From the NCBI RefSeq assembly GCF_019049105.1, contig NZ_JAHQZR010000004.1, forward strand, positions 62,001 to 126,000: DNA of 64,000 nucleotides. Reading direction: 5' to 3'. Positions 24,928 to 33,184 of the stretch are shown one piece after another; within the stretch, counting starts at the first letter, position 1, and every line of letters begins with the position of its first letter. Below the pieces are notes generated by a model that was not told the origin of the DNA, did not search any database, and worked only from the letters and a program-made list of their open reading frames with translations. A program made the position numbers and the translations under genes. This DNA comes from Leucobacter chinensis. GTDB lineage: Bacteria > Actinomycetota > Actinomycetes > Actinomycetales > Microbacteriaceae.

Positions 24928-26298
24928 ATGACTGACCAAAACCAAGGCATGAATGTCAGCGATCGCATCTCTGGAAGTACCGCTGAAGAGATCGTGGGCA
25001 GCATTCGCGCCCTCATTCACGACGGGTCGCTGAAGGCCGGCGATACGCTGCCGCCATACCGCGCGCTTGCCGAGCGGCTCGGGGTCAACCGCAACACCGC
25101 GATGACGGCCTACCGCCTGCTCGTGCAGGTGAACATCGCCGAGAGCCGCGGCCGGGCTGGCACCGTGATCGCCGACCCGTACCATGAGTTTGCCGAAGAG
25201 GGCTTCGCGAGAGACAGCGTGCTGCTCGACGTCGGCGACGGCAACCCCGCGCCAGAGCTTTTGCCCGACCCGAGCGAGGTAACGCTCGGCCGAGTCACCC
25301 CGACGCTGTACGGCGAGCCCACGATTGACCCTGATCTTGCCCAGTGGGCAACGAGGTGGATCGAAGAGCACCAAGACCGCCCCTTCAGGCTCACGGTTAC
25401 CGCGGGTGCGGTCGACGCGATCGAGCGGCTGCTCTCGCAGGCGCTCACGCGTGGCGATCAGGTCGCGCTCGAAGATCCCTGCTTCTTGACGAGCATCAGC
25501 ACGATGCACCAGAACGGTTTTCAGCCGGTTCCGGTCGCGATGGACTCAGAGGGCATGGTGCCCGAGAGCCTGCGTGAAGCACTCGAGGCGGGTGTGCGTG
25601 CCGTCGTGTGTACGCCCCGCGCCCACAACCCGACCGGCGTGAGCCTCACGCCCGAGCGCGCCGCACAGTTGCGCGGGGTGCTCGCCGACTACCCGCAGGT
25701 CATGGTCATCGAAGACGACCACTTCGCCCTGCTCGCAACGAACGAGTACTCGACCATCATTAGCCCCGAGCGTGAACGCTGGGCGCTCGTTCGCTCGATG
25801 TCGAAGGCCCTCGGCCCCGACATGCGCATCGCCTTCGTGGCGAGTGACGCGACGACGGCCGAGCGGCTCGCGGCCCGCATCAGCGGCGGTATCACCTGGG
25901 TGAGCCACCTCTTGCAGCGCATCACGCACGCGATGCTCTCGTCGAGCGACGCGATGCAGCAGATTCACGAGGCGAGCGCCCACTACGCGGCGCGCAACGC
26001 CGCCTTCGTCGCCGAGCTGCGCGATGCCGGGTTCGCCTCGCCGAGCCACGACGGCCTGAACATCTGGGTCGACACCGGCGCGAGTGCGAAGGCCGTGCTC
26101 GCAGCCCTCATGACGAGGGGGTGGATCGCGCGCGACGGCGCGGCCTTCGCCCTCGCCGGCGACCACGAACACTGCCTGCGCTTCACCGTTCACGAGCTGA
26201 GCGACAGCGAGATGCGCCGGCTCGTGGGTGACCTTGCCGAGTCCAGCCAGGAGGCTGCCCTCGCGGCAGCGAAGCCCGGCAGTCTGAGCCGCAGGTAG
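24928..26298 (+). CDS. MocR-family regulator (GntR helix plus aminotransferase domain)
   Basis: A 456-residue MocR protein. Residues ~10-80 are the GntR winged helix (LPPYRALAERLGVNRNTAMT). Residues ~110-440 are a fold-type I aminotransferase domain (LTVTAGAVDAIERLLSQAL, CTPRAHNPTGVSLTPERA, VIEDDHFALLA) with the PLP Lys in SMSKALGPDMRIAF. The ATG follows an AGAAAGGAG site; an earlier ATG lies in the operator. GabR and PdxR are the known relatives, sensing GABA plus PLP or PLP alone. Placement between yggS and gabT makes it the probable regulator of the whole locus. Confidence 0.9.
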   Translation: MTDQNQGMNVSDRISGSTAEEIVGSIRALIHDGSLKAGDTLPPYRALAERLGVNRNTAMTAYRLLVQVNIAESRGRAGTVIADPYHEFAEEGFARDSVLLDVGDGNPAPELLPDPSEVTLGRVTPTLYGEPTIDPDLAQWATRWIEEHQDRPFRLTVTAGAVDAIERLLSQALTRGDQVALEDPCFLTSISTMHQNGFQPVPVAMDSEGMVPESLREALEAGVRAVVCTPRAHNPTGVSLTPERAAQLRGVLADYPQVMVIEDDHFALLATNEYSTIISPERERWALVRSMSKALGPDMRIAFVASDATTAERLAARISGGITWVSHLLQRITHAMLSSSDAMQQIHEASAHYAARNAAFVAELRDAGFASPSHDGLNIWVDTGASAKAVLAALMTRGWIARDGAAFALAGDHEHCLRFTVHELSDSEMRRLVGDLAESSQEAALAAAKPGSLSRR

Positions 26299-26358
26299 AG
26301 CACCCGCTGTCAGGCCCCATAGCTCCCACCACCTGAATATCCATCGAAGGGAATGAAC

Positions 26359-27711
26359 ATGTCGATCACCGCACCAACCGCCGCCCCCGCGACGCTGCAG
26401 CGACCAGAGCTGCGCACCGCGATTCCCGGCCCCGCGAGCCTCGCGATCCAGGCGCGCCGAGAGCAGGTCATTCCCCGAGGGGTGGGCTGTGCCCTGCCGA
26501 TCTACGTCGATCACGCCGACGGCGCGTGGATCACCGACGTCGACGGCAACCGCCTACTCGACCTGGGCTCGGGCATCGGGGTCACGACCCTCGGCCACAC
26601 GCAGCCAGCCGTGGTGCAGGCCGCGAAAGACCAGCTCGACAAACTGAGCCACACGCTCTTCACGGTGACGCCCTACGAGAACTACGTGCGCCTCGCCGAG
26701 CGGCTCGCCGAGCACACGCCGGGCAACCACCAGAAGAAGACCTTCTTCGTGAACTCTGGCGCTGAGGCCGTTGAGAACGCCGTGAAGATTGCGAGGGCCT
26801 ACACCGGCCGCCGCGTCGTCGCAGCCCTCGATCACGCCTTCCACGGCCGCACGAGCCTCACGATGGCGATGAACCACCGGGTCGCGCCCTACGGCACGAA
26901 CTTCGGCCCCTTCGCGCCCGATGTGCAGCGCGTGCCCAACTCGTACCCGCTGCGCGACGGCTTGACCGGTGCGCAGGCCGCAGCCCGCACGATCGAGTAC
27001 CTTGAGCAGCGCATCGGCGCGAGCGACCTGGCCGCGATCATCGCCGAGCCGATTCAGGGTGAGGGCGGCTTCGTCGTGCCGGCCGAGGGTTACCTCCCGG
27101 CGCTCCAGGAGTGGGCGACCGCCAACGGCGTCGTCTTCATCGCCGACGAGATCCAGTCGGGCCTCGGCCGCACCGGTACCTGGTTCGCGAGCGAGATCTT
27201 CGGCCTCGTGCCCGACCTCGTGCTCACCGCGAAGGGCATCGCCGACGGCCTGCCGCTCGCTGGCGTCACGGGCCGCGCCGAGATCATGGACGGTGCTCAC
27301 CCCGGCGGCCTCGGCGGCACCTTCGGCGGCAACCCCGTCTCGATCGCGGCGGCGCACGCCGTGTTCGACCTGCTCGAGACCGGCCAGCCCTTCGCCGAGG
27401 CGGCACGCATCGAAGCCGCCCTCAAGCGTGGCCTCGAAGAACTCGCCAACGATCAGGCCGTCATCGGCGACATTCGCGGGCACGGAGCGATGGTGGCCTT
27501 TGAGCTGCTCGACCCGGCTACCGGCGATCCGCTGAATGGCCTCGCGAGCGAGATCGCGGCCAAGGCTGCCGAGAGCGGCGTGCTGCTGCTCACCGCGGGC
27601 AGCTACGGAAACGTCATTCGATTCCTGCCGTCACTCACGGTCACGAATGAACAGCTTGAATTTGCCCTCGGGGTGATTCGAGAGGCGCTCGCTTCGCGCG
27701 ACGCCAACTAG
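26359..27711 (+). CDS. gabT: 4-aminobutyrate aminotransferase (class III)
   Basis: A 450-residue class III PLP aminotransferase. Motifs: FFVNSGAEAVENAVKIAR, AFHGRTSLTMAMN, AEPIQGEGGFVVPA, FIADEIQSGLGRTG with the cofactor Asp, and Lys in VLTAKGIADGLPLAGV, then GGTFGGNPVSIAAA. The reaction is GABA plus 2-oxoglutarate to succinate semialdehyde and glutamate, though related omega-amino acids are possible. The start at the second ATG has better spacing from GAAGGGA. It follows the MocR gene by 60 bases, as in GabR-gabT systems. No succinate-semialdehyde dehydrogenase is adjacent. Confidence 0.88.
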   Translation: MSITAPTAAPATLQRPELRTAIPGPASLAIQARREQVIPRGVGCALPIYVDHADGAWITDVDGNRLLDLGSGIGVTTLGHTQPAVVQAAKDQLDKLSHTLFTVTPYENYVRLAERLAEHTPGNHQKKTFFVNSGAEAVENAVKIARAYTGRRVVAALDHAFHGRTSLTMAMNHRVAPYGTNFGPFAPDVQRVPNSYPLRDGLTGAQAAARTIEYLEQRIGASDLAAIIAEPIQGEGGFVVPAEGYLPALQEWATANGVVFIADEIQSGLGRTGTWFASEIFGLVPDLVLTAKGIADGLPLAGVTGRAEIMDGAHPGGLGGTFGGNPVSIAAAHAVFDLLETGQPFAEAARIEAALKRGLEELANDQAVIGDIRGHGAMVAFELLDPATGDPLNGLASEIAAKAAESGVLLLTAGSYGNVIRFLPSLTVTNEQLEFALGVIREALASRDAN

Positions 27712-27752
27712 CGGCTCAGGCCGCGGGCTGCCGGGGGAGCGGCGGCCCACCC

Positions 27753-27823
27753 GGTGGGGTGACCGAAAGGCGAGGTCACAGTGCGCAACGCTGTGTATGC
27801 AGGTTCGAATCCTGCCCCCACCT
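27753..27823 (+). tRNA. tRNA-Cys (GCA) with unusual anticodon loop
   Basis: A 71-base cloverleaf without encoded CCA. The acceptor stem GGTGGGG/CCCCACC is perfect, the D arm is the short actinobacterial tRNA-Cys form (ACC/GGT with loop GAAAGGCGA), and the T arm GCAGG-TTCGAAT-CCTGC is perfect with T as the discriminator. The anticodon stem ACAGT/GCTGT encloses GCGCAAC, reading anticodon GCA. Position 33, almost always U, is C, and G32 can pair with C38. It could be a functional variant, a second copy or a decaying gene. Confidence 0.75.
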
Positions 27824-27845
27824 CTACAGCGCGAGAAGGAGAACG

Positions 27846-29363
27846 ATGAGTGCGATGCTCGCGGCGCTGCCGCTCGTCGCGGTCGTCGCGGGCCTTGTGC
27901 TCGGCCGTTCGAGCCGCACCGCAGCCCTCATCGGCATCGGCGTTGCCGTCGCCCTCATACTCACGCGCTTCGCGACCCCCGCGAGCGAGCTCGGCGCCTC
28001 GGCCATCGAGTGGGCGCCCGTGATGCTGAACGTCATGCTCATTCTCGCCGGCGGCATCGCCTTCGCCGAGGCGGGCAGGCTCACCGGCAACCAAGACACG
28101 ATCGCGACGTGGATCACCCGCTCGCTCGGCCAGGGCATCGTCCCGGTGCTCGCTATCGTGCACGGCTTCACCCCACTCACCGAGTCACTCACGGGCTACG
28201 GCATCGGTGCCGCCCTCGCGATCCCGCTCCTGCTCGGCCTCGGGCTGCCGGGCCGCAAGGCCGCCGCCCTCGGGCTGCTCGGCCTGTGCGCCGTGCCCTG
28301 GGGGTCAATGGGCCCCGGAACCCTCATCGCCTCACACCTCACCGGCGTCGGCTTCGACGAACTCGGCGTCGCGACGGCCCTCTTCAACGGCGTCGTGGTC
28401 GCAGGCGTTGGCGTTGCCGCCGCCCTCATCGCCTCGCCCCCTGGCCGCCGCCTCCGCGCGGTCGCCGCTGGCCTCGCCTCGGCCCTCGTGCTCTTTGCCG
28501 GCGTGCTCGGTACGAACCTGCTCATCGGAACCGCCCCCGCCGGAGCCATGGGCGGCGCCCTCGTGCTCATCGTTCACCTCGCCGCCCGCCGCCTGCGCGG
28601 CCACCCCCTCACCTTCCCGGCTCCCGTCGCCCGCGCCCTGCTGCCCTACGCCTTCGTGCTCGCGGGCATGCTCGCCGCGACGCTGCTCGTGGCGCCGCTG
28701 GCGGCTGGCCCGGCGGCGGCTGACCCGGCGGCGGCTGGCACGGCGGCGGCTGGCCCGGTCGCCTCGGCTGATACGGCTGGCGGTGCCTCGGCTGCCGCGG
28801 CGGATCCCGGCCCCGCGATCCGCACCCTTGTCGCCTGCCTCACCTCGCCGGCCTTCTGGCTCTTCGCCGCGACCATCGTGCTGCTCGTCGTACACCGTGG
28901 CCATGCCCGCACAGTCACCGCGCGCGCCCTCGAAACGTGGCTACAGACCGCTCCCTCGACGGCACTCTTCATCGCGCTCGGTGCGCTCATGGGCGTCAGC
29001 GGAATGTCCCAGGAAGTCGCTCAGCAGCTCGCCCACCTCGGCTCGGGCTACTTCTTCGCGCTGCCCGTCTTCTCGACCCTCATCGGCTTCATCACCGGCT
29101 CAAACTCGGGCGCCAACGCCCTCGCCGCCGGGGCCCAGGCCGATGTCGCCAGGCTGCTCGGAGCCGACGTGACGCTCGCGGTCGGCGTGCATAACGCCGC
29201 AAGCGCCGCCGCCATGATGTCGGCCCCCGCTCGCGTCGAGCTCGCCGCGCGCCTCGCGCTCGTGCCCGGCGAGGCGCGCGCGCTGCAGGGCACGATGCTC
29301 GTCATCGTCGGCGCGGTGAGCCTGGTGCTCGGCGCGGTGAGCTGCTGCGTGCTGCTCGGGTGA
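27846..29363 (+). CDS. LctP-type lactate permease family transporter
   Basis: A 505-residue permease with about 13 hydrophobic helices. It resembles the L-lactate permease (LctP/LldP) family: GFTPLTESLTGYGIGAALAI, CAVPWGSMGPGTLIASHL, and the C-terminal FITGSNSGANALAAGAQADV and GVHNAASAAAMMSAPARVE. The substrate is probably a short carboxylate taken up with protons. The ATG follows GAAGGAG, 22 bases after the tRNA; an earlier in-frame start would run through the tRNA. A loop after helix 9 carries an Ala/Gly/Pro repeat encoded by tandem DNA repeats. Confidence 0.82.
   Translation: MSAMLAALPLVAVVAGLVLGRSSRTAALIGIGVAVALILTRFATPASELGASAIEWAPVMLNVMLILAGGIAFAEAGRLTGNQDTIATWITRSLGQGIVPVLAIVHGFTPLTESLTGYGIGAALAIPLLLGLGLPGRKAAALGLLGLCAVPWGSMGPGTLIASHLTGVGFDELGVATALFNGVVVAGVGVAAALIASPPGRRLRAVAAGLASALVLFAGVLGTNLLIGTAPAGAMGGALVLIVHLAARRLRGHPLTFPAPVARALLPYAFVLAGMLAATLLVAPLAAGPAAADPAAAGTAAAGPVASADTAGGASAAAADPGPAIRTLVACLTSPAFWLFAATIVLLVVHRGHARTVTARALETWLQTAPSTALFIALGALMGVSGMSQEVAQQLAHLGSGYFFALPVFSTLIGFITGSNSGANALAAGAQADVARLLGADVTLAVGVHNAASAAAMMSAPARVELAARLALVPGEARALQGTMLVIVGAVSLVLGAVSCCVLLG
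28701..28760 (+). repeat. Four tandem 15-base repeats within the LctP-type gene
   Basis: Four consecutive units of the form GCGGCTGGCCCGGCG, with one or two changes each, encode AAGPA, AADPA, AAGTA and AAGPV. They lie in a hydrophilic loop, keep frame, and could vary in copy number between strains. Confidence 0.85.
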
Positions 29364-29679
29364 GGGCGCGCGCTGCTGGTGTGCGGCTGCTGGCGCGCGG
29401 CTGCTTACGTTGCTGGCGTGCGGCTGCTTGGGTCGCTGTCTCGGTCGCGGCCTCGCTGCTGCACGCCGTTGCACGCCGAATTCGCGTCTACTTGACGAAA
29501 AGCAGGGTGTTTTCGCGTCAACACCCTGCTTTTCGTCAAGTAAACCCCCGCGCGACCGAAACCCGACCCCCGAAACCGCCACCCCCGCCCAACACCAAAA
29601 AGAGGGGCGGCAGCCCAGACCATGGGCCACCACCCCTCATCCACACGAGAGTAATCAGCTGTTCAGAATGGGCGGCTCG
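29364..29679. other. Intergenic stretch with repeated hairpin element
   Basis: This gap between convergent genes starts with imperfect copies of a GTGCGGCTGCT motif (29376-29440), contains the first hairpin element (29489-29542), and ends in C-rich sequence. No gene was seen. Confidence 0.6.
29489..29542. repeat. Repeated hairpin element, copy 1
   Basis: Two 23-base arms, 29489-29511 (from TACTTGACGAAAAGC to GGGTGTT) and 29520-29542, are perfect inverse copies with an 8-base loop. The same arms recur at 46229-46288 and 57784-57840. No long T-tract follows, so it is more than a simple terminator. Confidence 0.85.
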
Positions 29680-30219
29680 CTACTGTTCGAACTGGACCGC
29701 GGGAAAATCGACGGGAACGTCGAGCGCGATGTTGATGTAGTTCGTAAAGAGGTTGAGGCCGACCTGGGCGATGGTTTCGACGATTTGCTCGTCGCTCCAT
29801 CCGTGCTCGCGAAGCGCCGGGATGGCGTCGTCGCCCACCTCGCCTTGGTTTGCGACGAGTGTGTGCACGAACTGCAGCAGTGCGTCGACGCGGGGTTCAT
29901 CGGAGTGTGCCCGCTGCGCCGTTTTGAGCTGCTCTTCGGTGAGACCGGCCTGCGTGCCGAGGGCGGTGTGGGCCGCGAGGCAGTAGCTGCAGCTGTTGCG
30001 GTTGGCCACTGCGACGGCGATCTGCTCGGTGAGGGCAGCGCCGAGCGAGCCGGTCGAGAAGGCTCCGAATGAGCCCCACATCGACTGCAGGGCGGCGGGT
30101 GAGTTGGCGACAACGCCGAACATATTCGGAACCGTCCCGAACGCCCCCTCGATCTTCGTAAGGTTTGACTTGACCGCGGCGCTCGCCTCGGCCACTGGAA
30201 CAACGGGTATTCGTGCCAT
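29680..30219 (-). CDS. Carboxymuconolactone decarboxylase/AhpD-like protein
   Basis: A 179-residue all-helical AhpD-fold protein. The redox motif is complete: Glu65 in LTEQIAVAVA, then Cys77 and Cys80 in SCSYCLAAH with His84. Such proteins reduce peroxides as partners of peroxiredoxins or act as general thiol reductases. The start at MARIPVVP follows an AAGGAG site. It is divergent from an AraC regulator 129 bases away, the probable activator. It is the uncharacterised peroxidase-related type rather than a true decarboxylase. Confidence 0.88.
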   Translation of the reverse strand: MARIPVVPVAEASAAVKSNLTKIEGAFGTVPNMFGVVANSPAALQSMWGSFGAFSTGSLGAALTEQIAVAVANRNSCSYCLAAHTALGTQAGLTEEQLKTAQRAHSDEPRVDALLQFVHTLVANQGEVGDDAIPALREHGWSDEQIVETIAQVGLNLFTNYINIALDVPVDFPAVQFEQ

Positions 30220-30313
30220 TGCTTCTCCTTCATGACGTGAACACCGCTTTTGCAGCGGTGACTCCAGTCTCACAGCCCCGCGTGGATGATTCGTGTCATA
30301 TCACCCGTATTTC

Positions 30314-30342
30314 TTGCCCGATCGTCTCGATGTGGGTATTCT
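30314..30342 (+). promoter_or_regulatory. Leaderless promoter of the AraC gene
   Basis: TTGCCC (30314-30319), a 17-base spacer and TATTCT (30337-30342) are followed by only 6 bases before the ATG at 30349. The transcript should start at or next to the start codon. Confidence 0.6.
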
Positions 30343-30348
30343 GGTCAC

Positions 30349-31374
30349 ATGCGCCCGCCCCTTGCCCCCAATGCGGATCATCCCAGCCCGCCACAGCCAG
30401 CCGCGATCCCTCGCCCGGCTGCCGAGCTGGGCCGGGCCTCCGCGCCAAGCCCCGCCGGGCAACGCATCGCCGCCCCGCGCATCGCCGCCCCAGGCCTGGC
30501 CCCCGCCTCCGAGCCCAGCGGCGAGCAACCGATCGATCGCCTCGACGCCATGCTTCGGCGCTTCTCGGTTCGGGCGCAGCAGTTTCACGTGGGGCCGATG
30601 TGGGGCACTCGCCGGTTCGATCCGCGGCCGGGGCAGGGGTTTTTGCATGTGCTGCGAGCCGGGCAGCTGACGCTCGTCGACGGGTCTGGCCGCGAGGCGC
30701 GCACGATCACCGAGCCGACCTTGCTCTTCTACCCGCGGGCGCATGAACACACGTTCGTCTCGCGAGAGCCTGGCGGGGTCGATCTCGCCTGCGCGACGCT
30801 CGAGTTCGACGGAGCTTCCACCCACCCGCTCGTCGCCACCATGCCCCCTCTCGTCACGGTGCCCACCGCTGAGGTGCAGGGCCTCGAGCTCTCGCTCGAG
30901 CTGCTCTCACAAGAGGCCGGCGAGGTGAAGTGCGGTCACCGCCACGTCGTCGACCGGGTGTTCGAGATCGTGCTGCTGAAACTGCTGCGCCACCTGCTCG
31001 ACCAGCCAGAGCTCGCCGAGGCCCCGGTCGGTCTCATACGAGGGTTTTCCGACCCCCAGATCGCCCGCGCCCTCACCGCCGTGCATGAGCAGCCCGGCGC
31101 CGAGTGGAGTCTCGATTCCCTCGCCGAGACCGCCCACATGTCGCGCAGCGCCTTCTCGGCCAGGTTCCGCGAGCTTGTCGCTGTGCCTCCGCACGACTAC
31201 CTCATCGACTGGCGCATGACGGTGGGCAAGCAGTTGCTCATGCGCGACTACTCGGTGGCACAGGTCGCCGCCGAGGTGGGCTACACGGGCAGCTCTTTCT
31301 CTAGGGTCTTCGCCCAGCGCGAGGGTCAGTCGCCGCGCGCCTGGCTCGACTCGCGTCGCGCACTCCTGCCCTAA
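30349..31374 (+). CDS. AraC-family regulator with cupin domain
   Basis: A 341-residue regulator. The first ~65 residues are a Pro/Ala-rich extension. A cupin-like sensory domain (~70-220) includes RAGQLTLVDGSGREAR and YPRAHEHTFVSREPGG. The double helix-turn-helix lies at ~245-335 (SLDSLAETAHMSRSAFSARF and SVAQVAAEVGYTGSSFSRVF). The ATG is the first codon after a -10 box, implying a leaderless mRNA, although a later start at MLRRFSV would still give the full domains. It is divergent from the AhpD-like gene, its probable target. Confidence 0.87.
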   Translation: MRPPLAPNADHPSPPQPAAIPRPAAELGRASAPSPAGQRIAAPRIAAPGLAPASEPSGEQPIDRLDAMLRRFSVRAQQFHVGPMWGTRRFDPRPGQGFLHVLRAGQLTLVDGSGREARTITEPTLLFYPRAHEHTFVSREPGGVDLACATLEFDGASTHPLVATMPPLVTVPTAEVQGLELSLELLSQEAGEVKCGHRHVVDRVFEIVLLKLLRHLLDQPELAEAPVGLIRGFSDPQIARALTAVHEQPGAEWSLDSLAETAHMSRSAFSARFRELVAVPPHDYLIDWRMTVGKQLLMRDYSVAQVAAEVGYTGSSFSRVFAQREGQSPRAWLDSRRALLP

Positions 31375-31435
31375 CCGGGTGCGGATCGGCCGGCCTGCCG
31401 GCCCGGTTCCCGCCGGCCCGCGCGCTCACCTCACC

Positions 31436-31497
31436 CAAATTGTTTGCACTTTTCGGCCATTTTGGGTGCTTTTAGCCCCAAAAGTGCAAACAATTTG
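31436..31497. repeat. Large inverted repeat, different from the three-copy element
   Basis: CAAATTGTTTGCACTTTT (31436-31453) and its exact complement (31480-31497) form an 18-bp stem around a 26-base loop. It lies between convergent AraC and cupin genes and may be a two-way terminator. Confidence 0.75.
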
Positions 31498-31500
31498 CCC

Positions 31501-31535
31501 CCGGAACCCCCGGAACCCCCGGAACTCCCGGAACC
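31501..31535. repeat. Four tandem copies of a 9-base CCGGAACCC unit
   Basis: Three full and one partial unit of CCGGAACCC, one base altered in the third, run into the end of the cupin gene. It is probably a slippage-prone repeat. Confidence 0.75.
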
Positions 31536-31828
31536 TACGCCCCTGGCTTTTTCTCAACCTCGACGAACACGATCGTGTCGGTCGCCCCGCGGTTTTCGAC
31601 ACGGTGGCGCGAGCCGGCCGGGCGCGTGTACGAGACACCCTCAACGAGCTGCGCAACGAGCTCCTGGCCGTCAGCCTGCACGACGTGCATCGATGCCGTG
31701 ACGAGCGGAACCACCACGTACTCGTACTCGTGCGTGTGCATGTCGATCACTCCGCCGGGCTCAATGGTCCACTTGATGACCCTGAAGTGCTCGTTGTCGA
31801 GTTGCGTTTCGCCGTGCGTCGTTGCCAT
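31535..31828 (-). CDS. Small cupin-domain protein
   Basis: A 97-residue single cupin. The metal-binding first motif is visible as PGGVIDMHTHEYEYVVVPL (His, His, Glu), and the second as GVSYTRPAGSRHRVENRG with a His. Single cupins of this length bind a metal and act as isomerases, dioxygenases or sensors, and no partner indicates which. The start at MATTHGE sets the usual length. A DUF308 membrane protein is 14 bases upstream on the same strand, so they may be co-transcribed. Confidence 0.85.
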   Translation of the reverse strand: MATTHGETQLDNEHFRVIKWTIEPGGVIDMHTHEYEYVVVPLVTASMHVVQADGQELVAQLVEGVSYTRPAGSRHRVENRGATDTIVFVEVEKKPGA

Positions 31829-31842
31829 GGAACGTGATACTC

Positions 31843-32412
31843 CTAAATGCTCGTGATCGTGAGTGGTTGTTTGCGCAGCGCGAAGGCCTGCACGATGGTG
31901 AAGACGCCGATCGCGAAGAGCACGAGGCCGATGAACACGGCCACGACCGTGAGCGCGACCGTGGGCCAGACGAGAGTGACGACGCCAGCGGCGATCGTAA
32001 CGATTGAGGGCAGCAGCACCACGGCCGATCCGCCCGCTCGCACCGCGATGAGTAGGCCGAGGGCGCCCATGAAGAGCAGGCCGAAGCCCAAAATGTTGAC
32101 GATCACGGCGCTCGTGAACTGAGCGAAGACGATCGAGAGCACGCCGCCCACGACGAGCAGCAGGCCGCCGATGGTGCCGGCCGGGCCGCGCTGCAAGAGA
32201 AACGCGCTCGCACCAGACGCGATGAAGCTCGCGCCGATGATGAAAGCGAGCAGGTTCACCGGTGCCCACGGGAACGCCATGAGGCCGACCGCGGTGAGAC
32301 AGCAGAGAATGCCGACCACGAGAAAGATCCACCACGAGACCTGACGCACTGCGATGCGGGGGCCTGGCATGCCAGACGGATCACCCGCGGGAAAAATTGG
32401 GCCTTGAGACAT
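31843..32412 (-). CDS. HdeD/DUF308-family membrane protein
   Basis: A 189-residue protein with six membrane helices in three pairs, for example QVSWWIFLVVGILCCLTAV, LLAFIIGASFIASGASAFLL and VALTVVAVFIGLVLFAIGV. This is the DUF308 pattern of HdeD, an acid-resistance membrane protein of enteric bacteria. The function in actinobacteria is not known. It is followed by the small cupin gene. An AGGAGG site precedes the ATG. Confidence 0.85.
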   Translation of the reverse strand: MSQGPIFPAGDPSGMPGPRIAVRQVSWWIFLVVGILCCLTAVGLMAFPWAPVNLLAFIIGASFIASGASAFLLQRGPAGTIGGLLLVVGGVLSIVFAQFTSAVIVNILGFGLLFMGALGLLIAVRAGGSAVVLLPSIVTIAAGVVTLVWPTVALTVVAVFIGLVLFAIGVFTIVQAFALRKQPLTITSI

Positions 32413-32456
32413 GGTTTCCTCCTCAACGTGCTCCCTCTATGGTAGCGCGCCCGGGC

Positions 32457-33149
32457 TTAGCGAATGAAGAGCAGCAGGCCCGCAACCGCGATGAAGAGGG
32501 TGCCGAACACGCGGTTCATGGTGCGCTCGCCACGGGCGGTGCGGCTGAAGCGCTGAAAGGGCTGTGCGGCCCCGGCGAAGAATCCCCACATGACGACGGT
32601 GTCGATCGCCATGACGGTCGTGATAAGAAAGAGGTACTGGCGTGCGATCGGTTCGCCGGGCACGATGAACTGCGGCAGGAACGCGAGAAAGAAGAGAATC
32701 GCTTTCGGGTTCAGCATATTGACCCAGAAGCCGCGGCTGATCATGCCCGCGGGCGAGCTGGCCGGTGCGGCGGGAGCTGGCACGGGGGTATCGGCGGTGA
32801 TTTCATGCGGATCGGCCCCGGCCGCACCCGCGGGAACCGGCACGGGCTGCTCGGCCTTCACGGGCGCGAAGAACATGCGCAGGCCGAGGTAGGCGAGGTA
32901 GGCCGCGCCCGCATAGCGAATGATTTCGAAGATGAGCGGCGATCGTTGCACGATGACGCCGACGCCAGCGGCAACGATGATGACGTGGGCGACGAGTGCG
33001 AGCTGCTGCCCGAGCACGCCCCAGCCTGAGCGGCGCCAGCCCACGGCGAGCGAGTTCGACATGGTGTTGATCGCACCGGCGCCGGGCGTCAGGCTAATGA
33101 CGAGGCAGGCGGTAACGAGCGAGATCCAGAGACTCAGGGGCACCACCAT
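32457..33149 (-). CDS. LysE/RhtB-family amino-acid exporter
   Basis: A 230-residue exporter with about six helices. LVISLTPGAGAINTMSNSLAVGWRRS is the family N-terminal signature, and GFWVNMLNPKAILFFLAFLPQF is the conserved central block. A 40-residue Pro/Ala-rich insert (~105-145) in the cytoplasmic loop is longer than usual. It should expel amino acids or derivatives to prevent overload. No regulator is adjacent. Confidence 0.88.
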   Translation of the reverse strand: MVVPLSLWISLVTACLVISLTPGAGAINTMSNSLAVGWRRSGWGVLGQQLALVAHVIIVAAGVGVIVQRSPLIFEIIRYAGAAYLAYLGLRMFFAPVKAEQPVPVPAGAAGADPHEITADTPVPAPAAPASSPAGMISRGFWVNMLNPKAILFFLAFLPQFIVPGEPIARQYLFLITTVMAIDTVVMWGFFAGAAQPFQRFSRTARGERTMNRVFGTLFIAVAGLLLFIR

Positions 33150-33184
33150 ATTCTACGGTGCCGGGCGGCCTTCCTCGCGCCTGG

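Noticed and set aside
29489-29542. Hairpin element as an insertion-sequence end
   Set aside because: No transposase frame or target duplication was seen nearby; the element is the whole unit.
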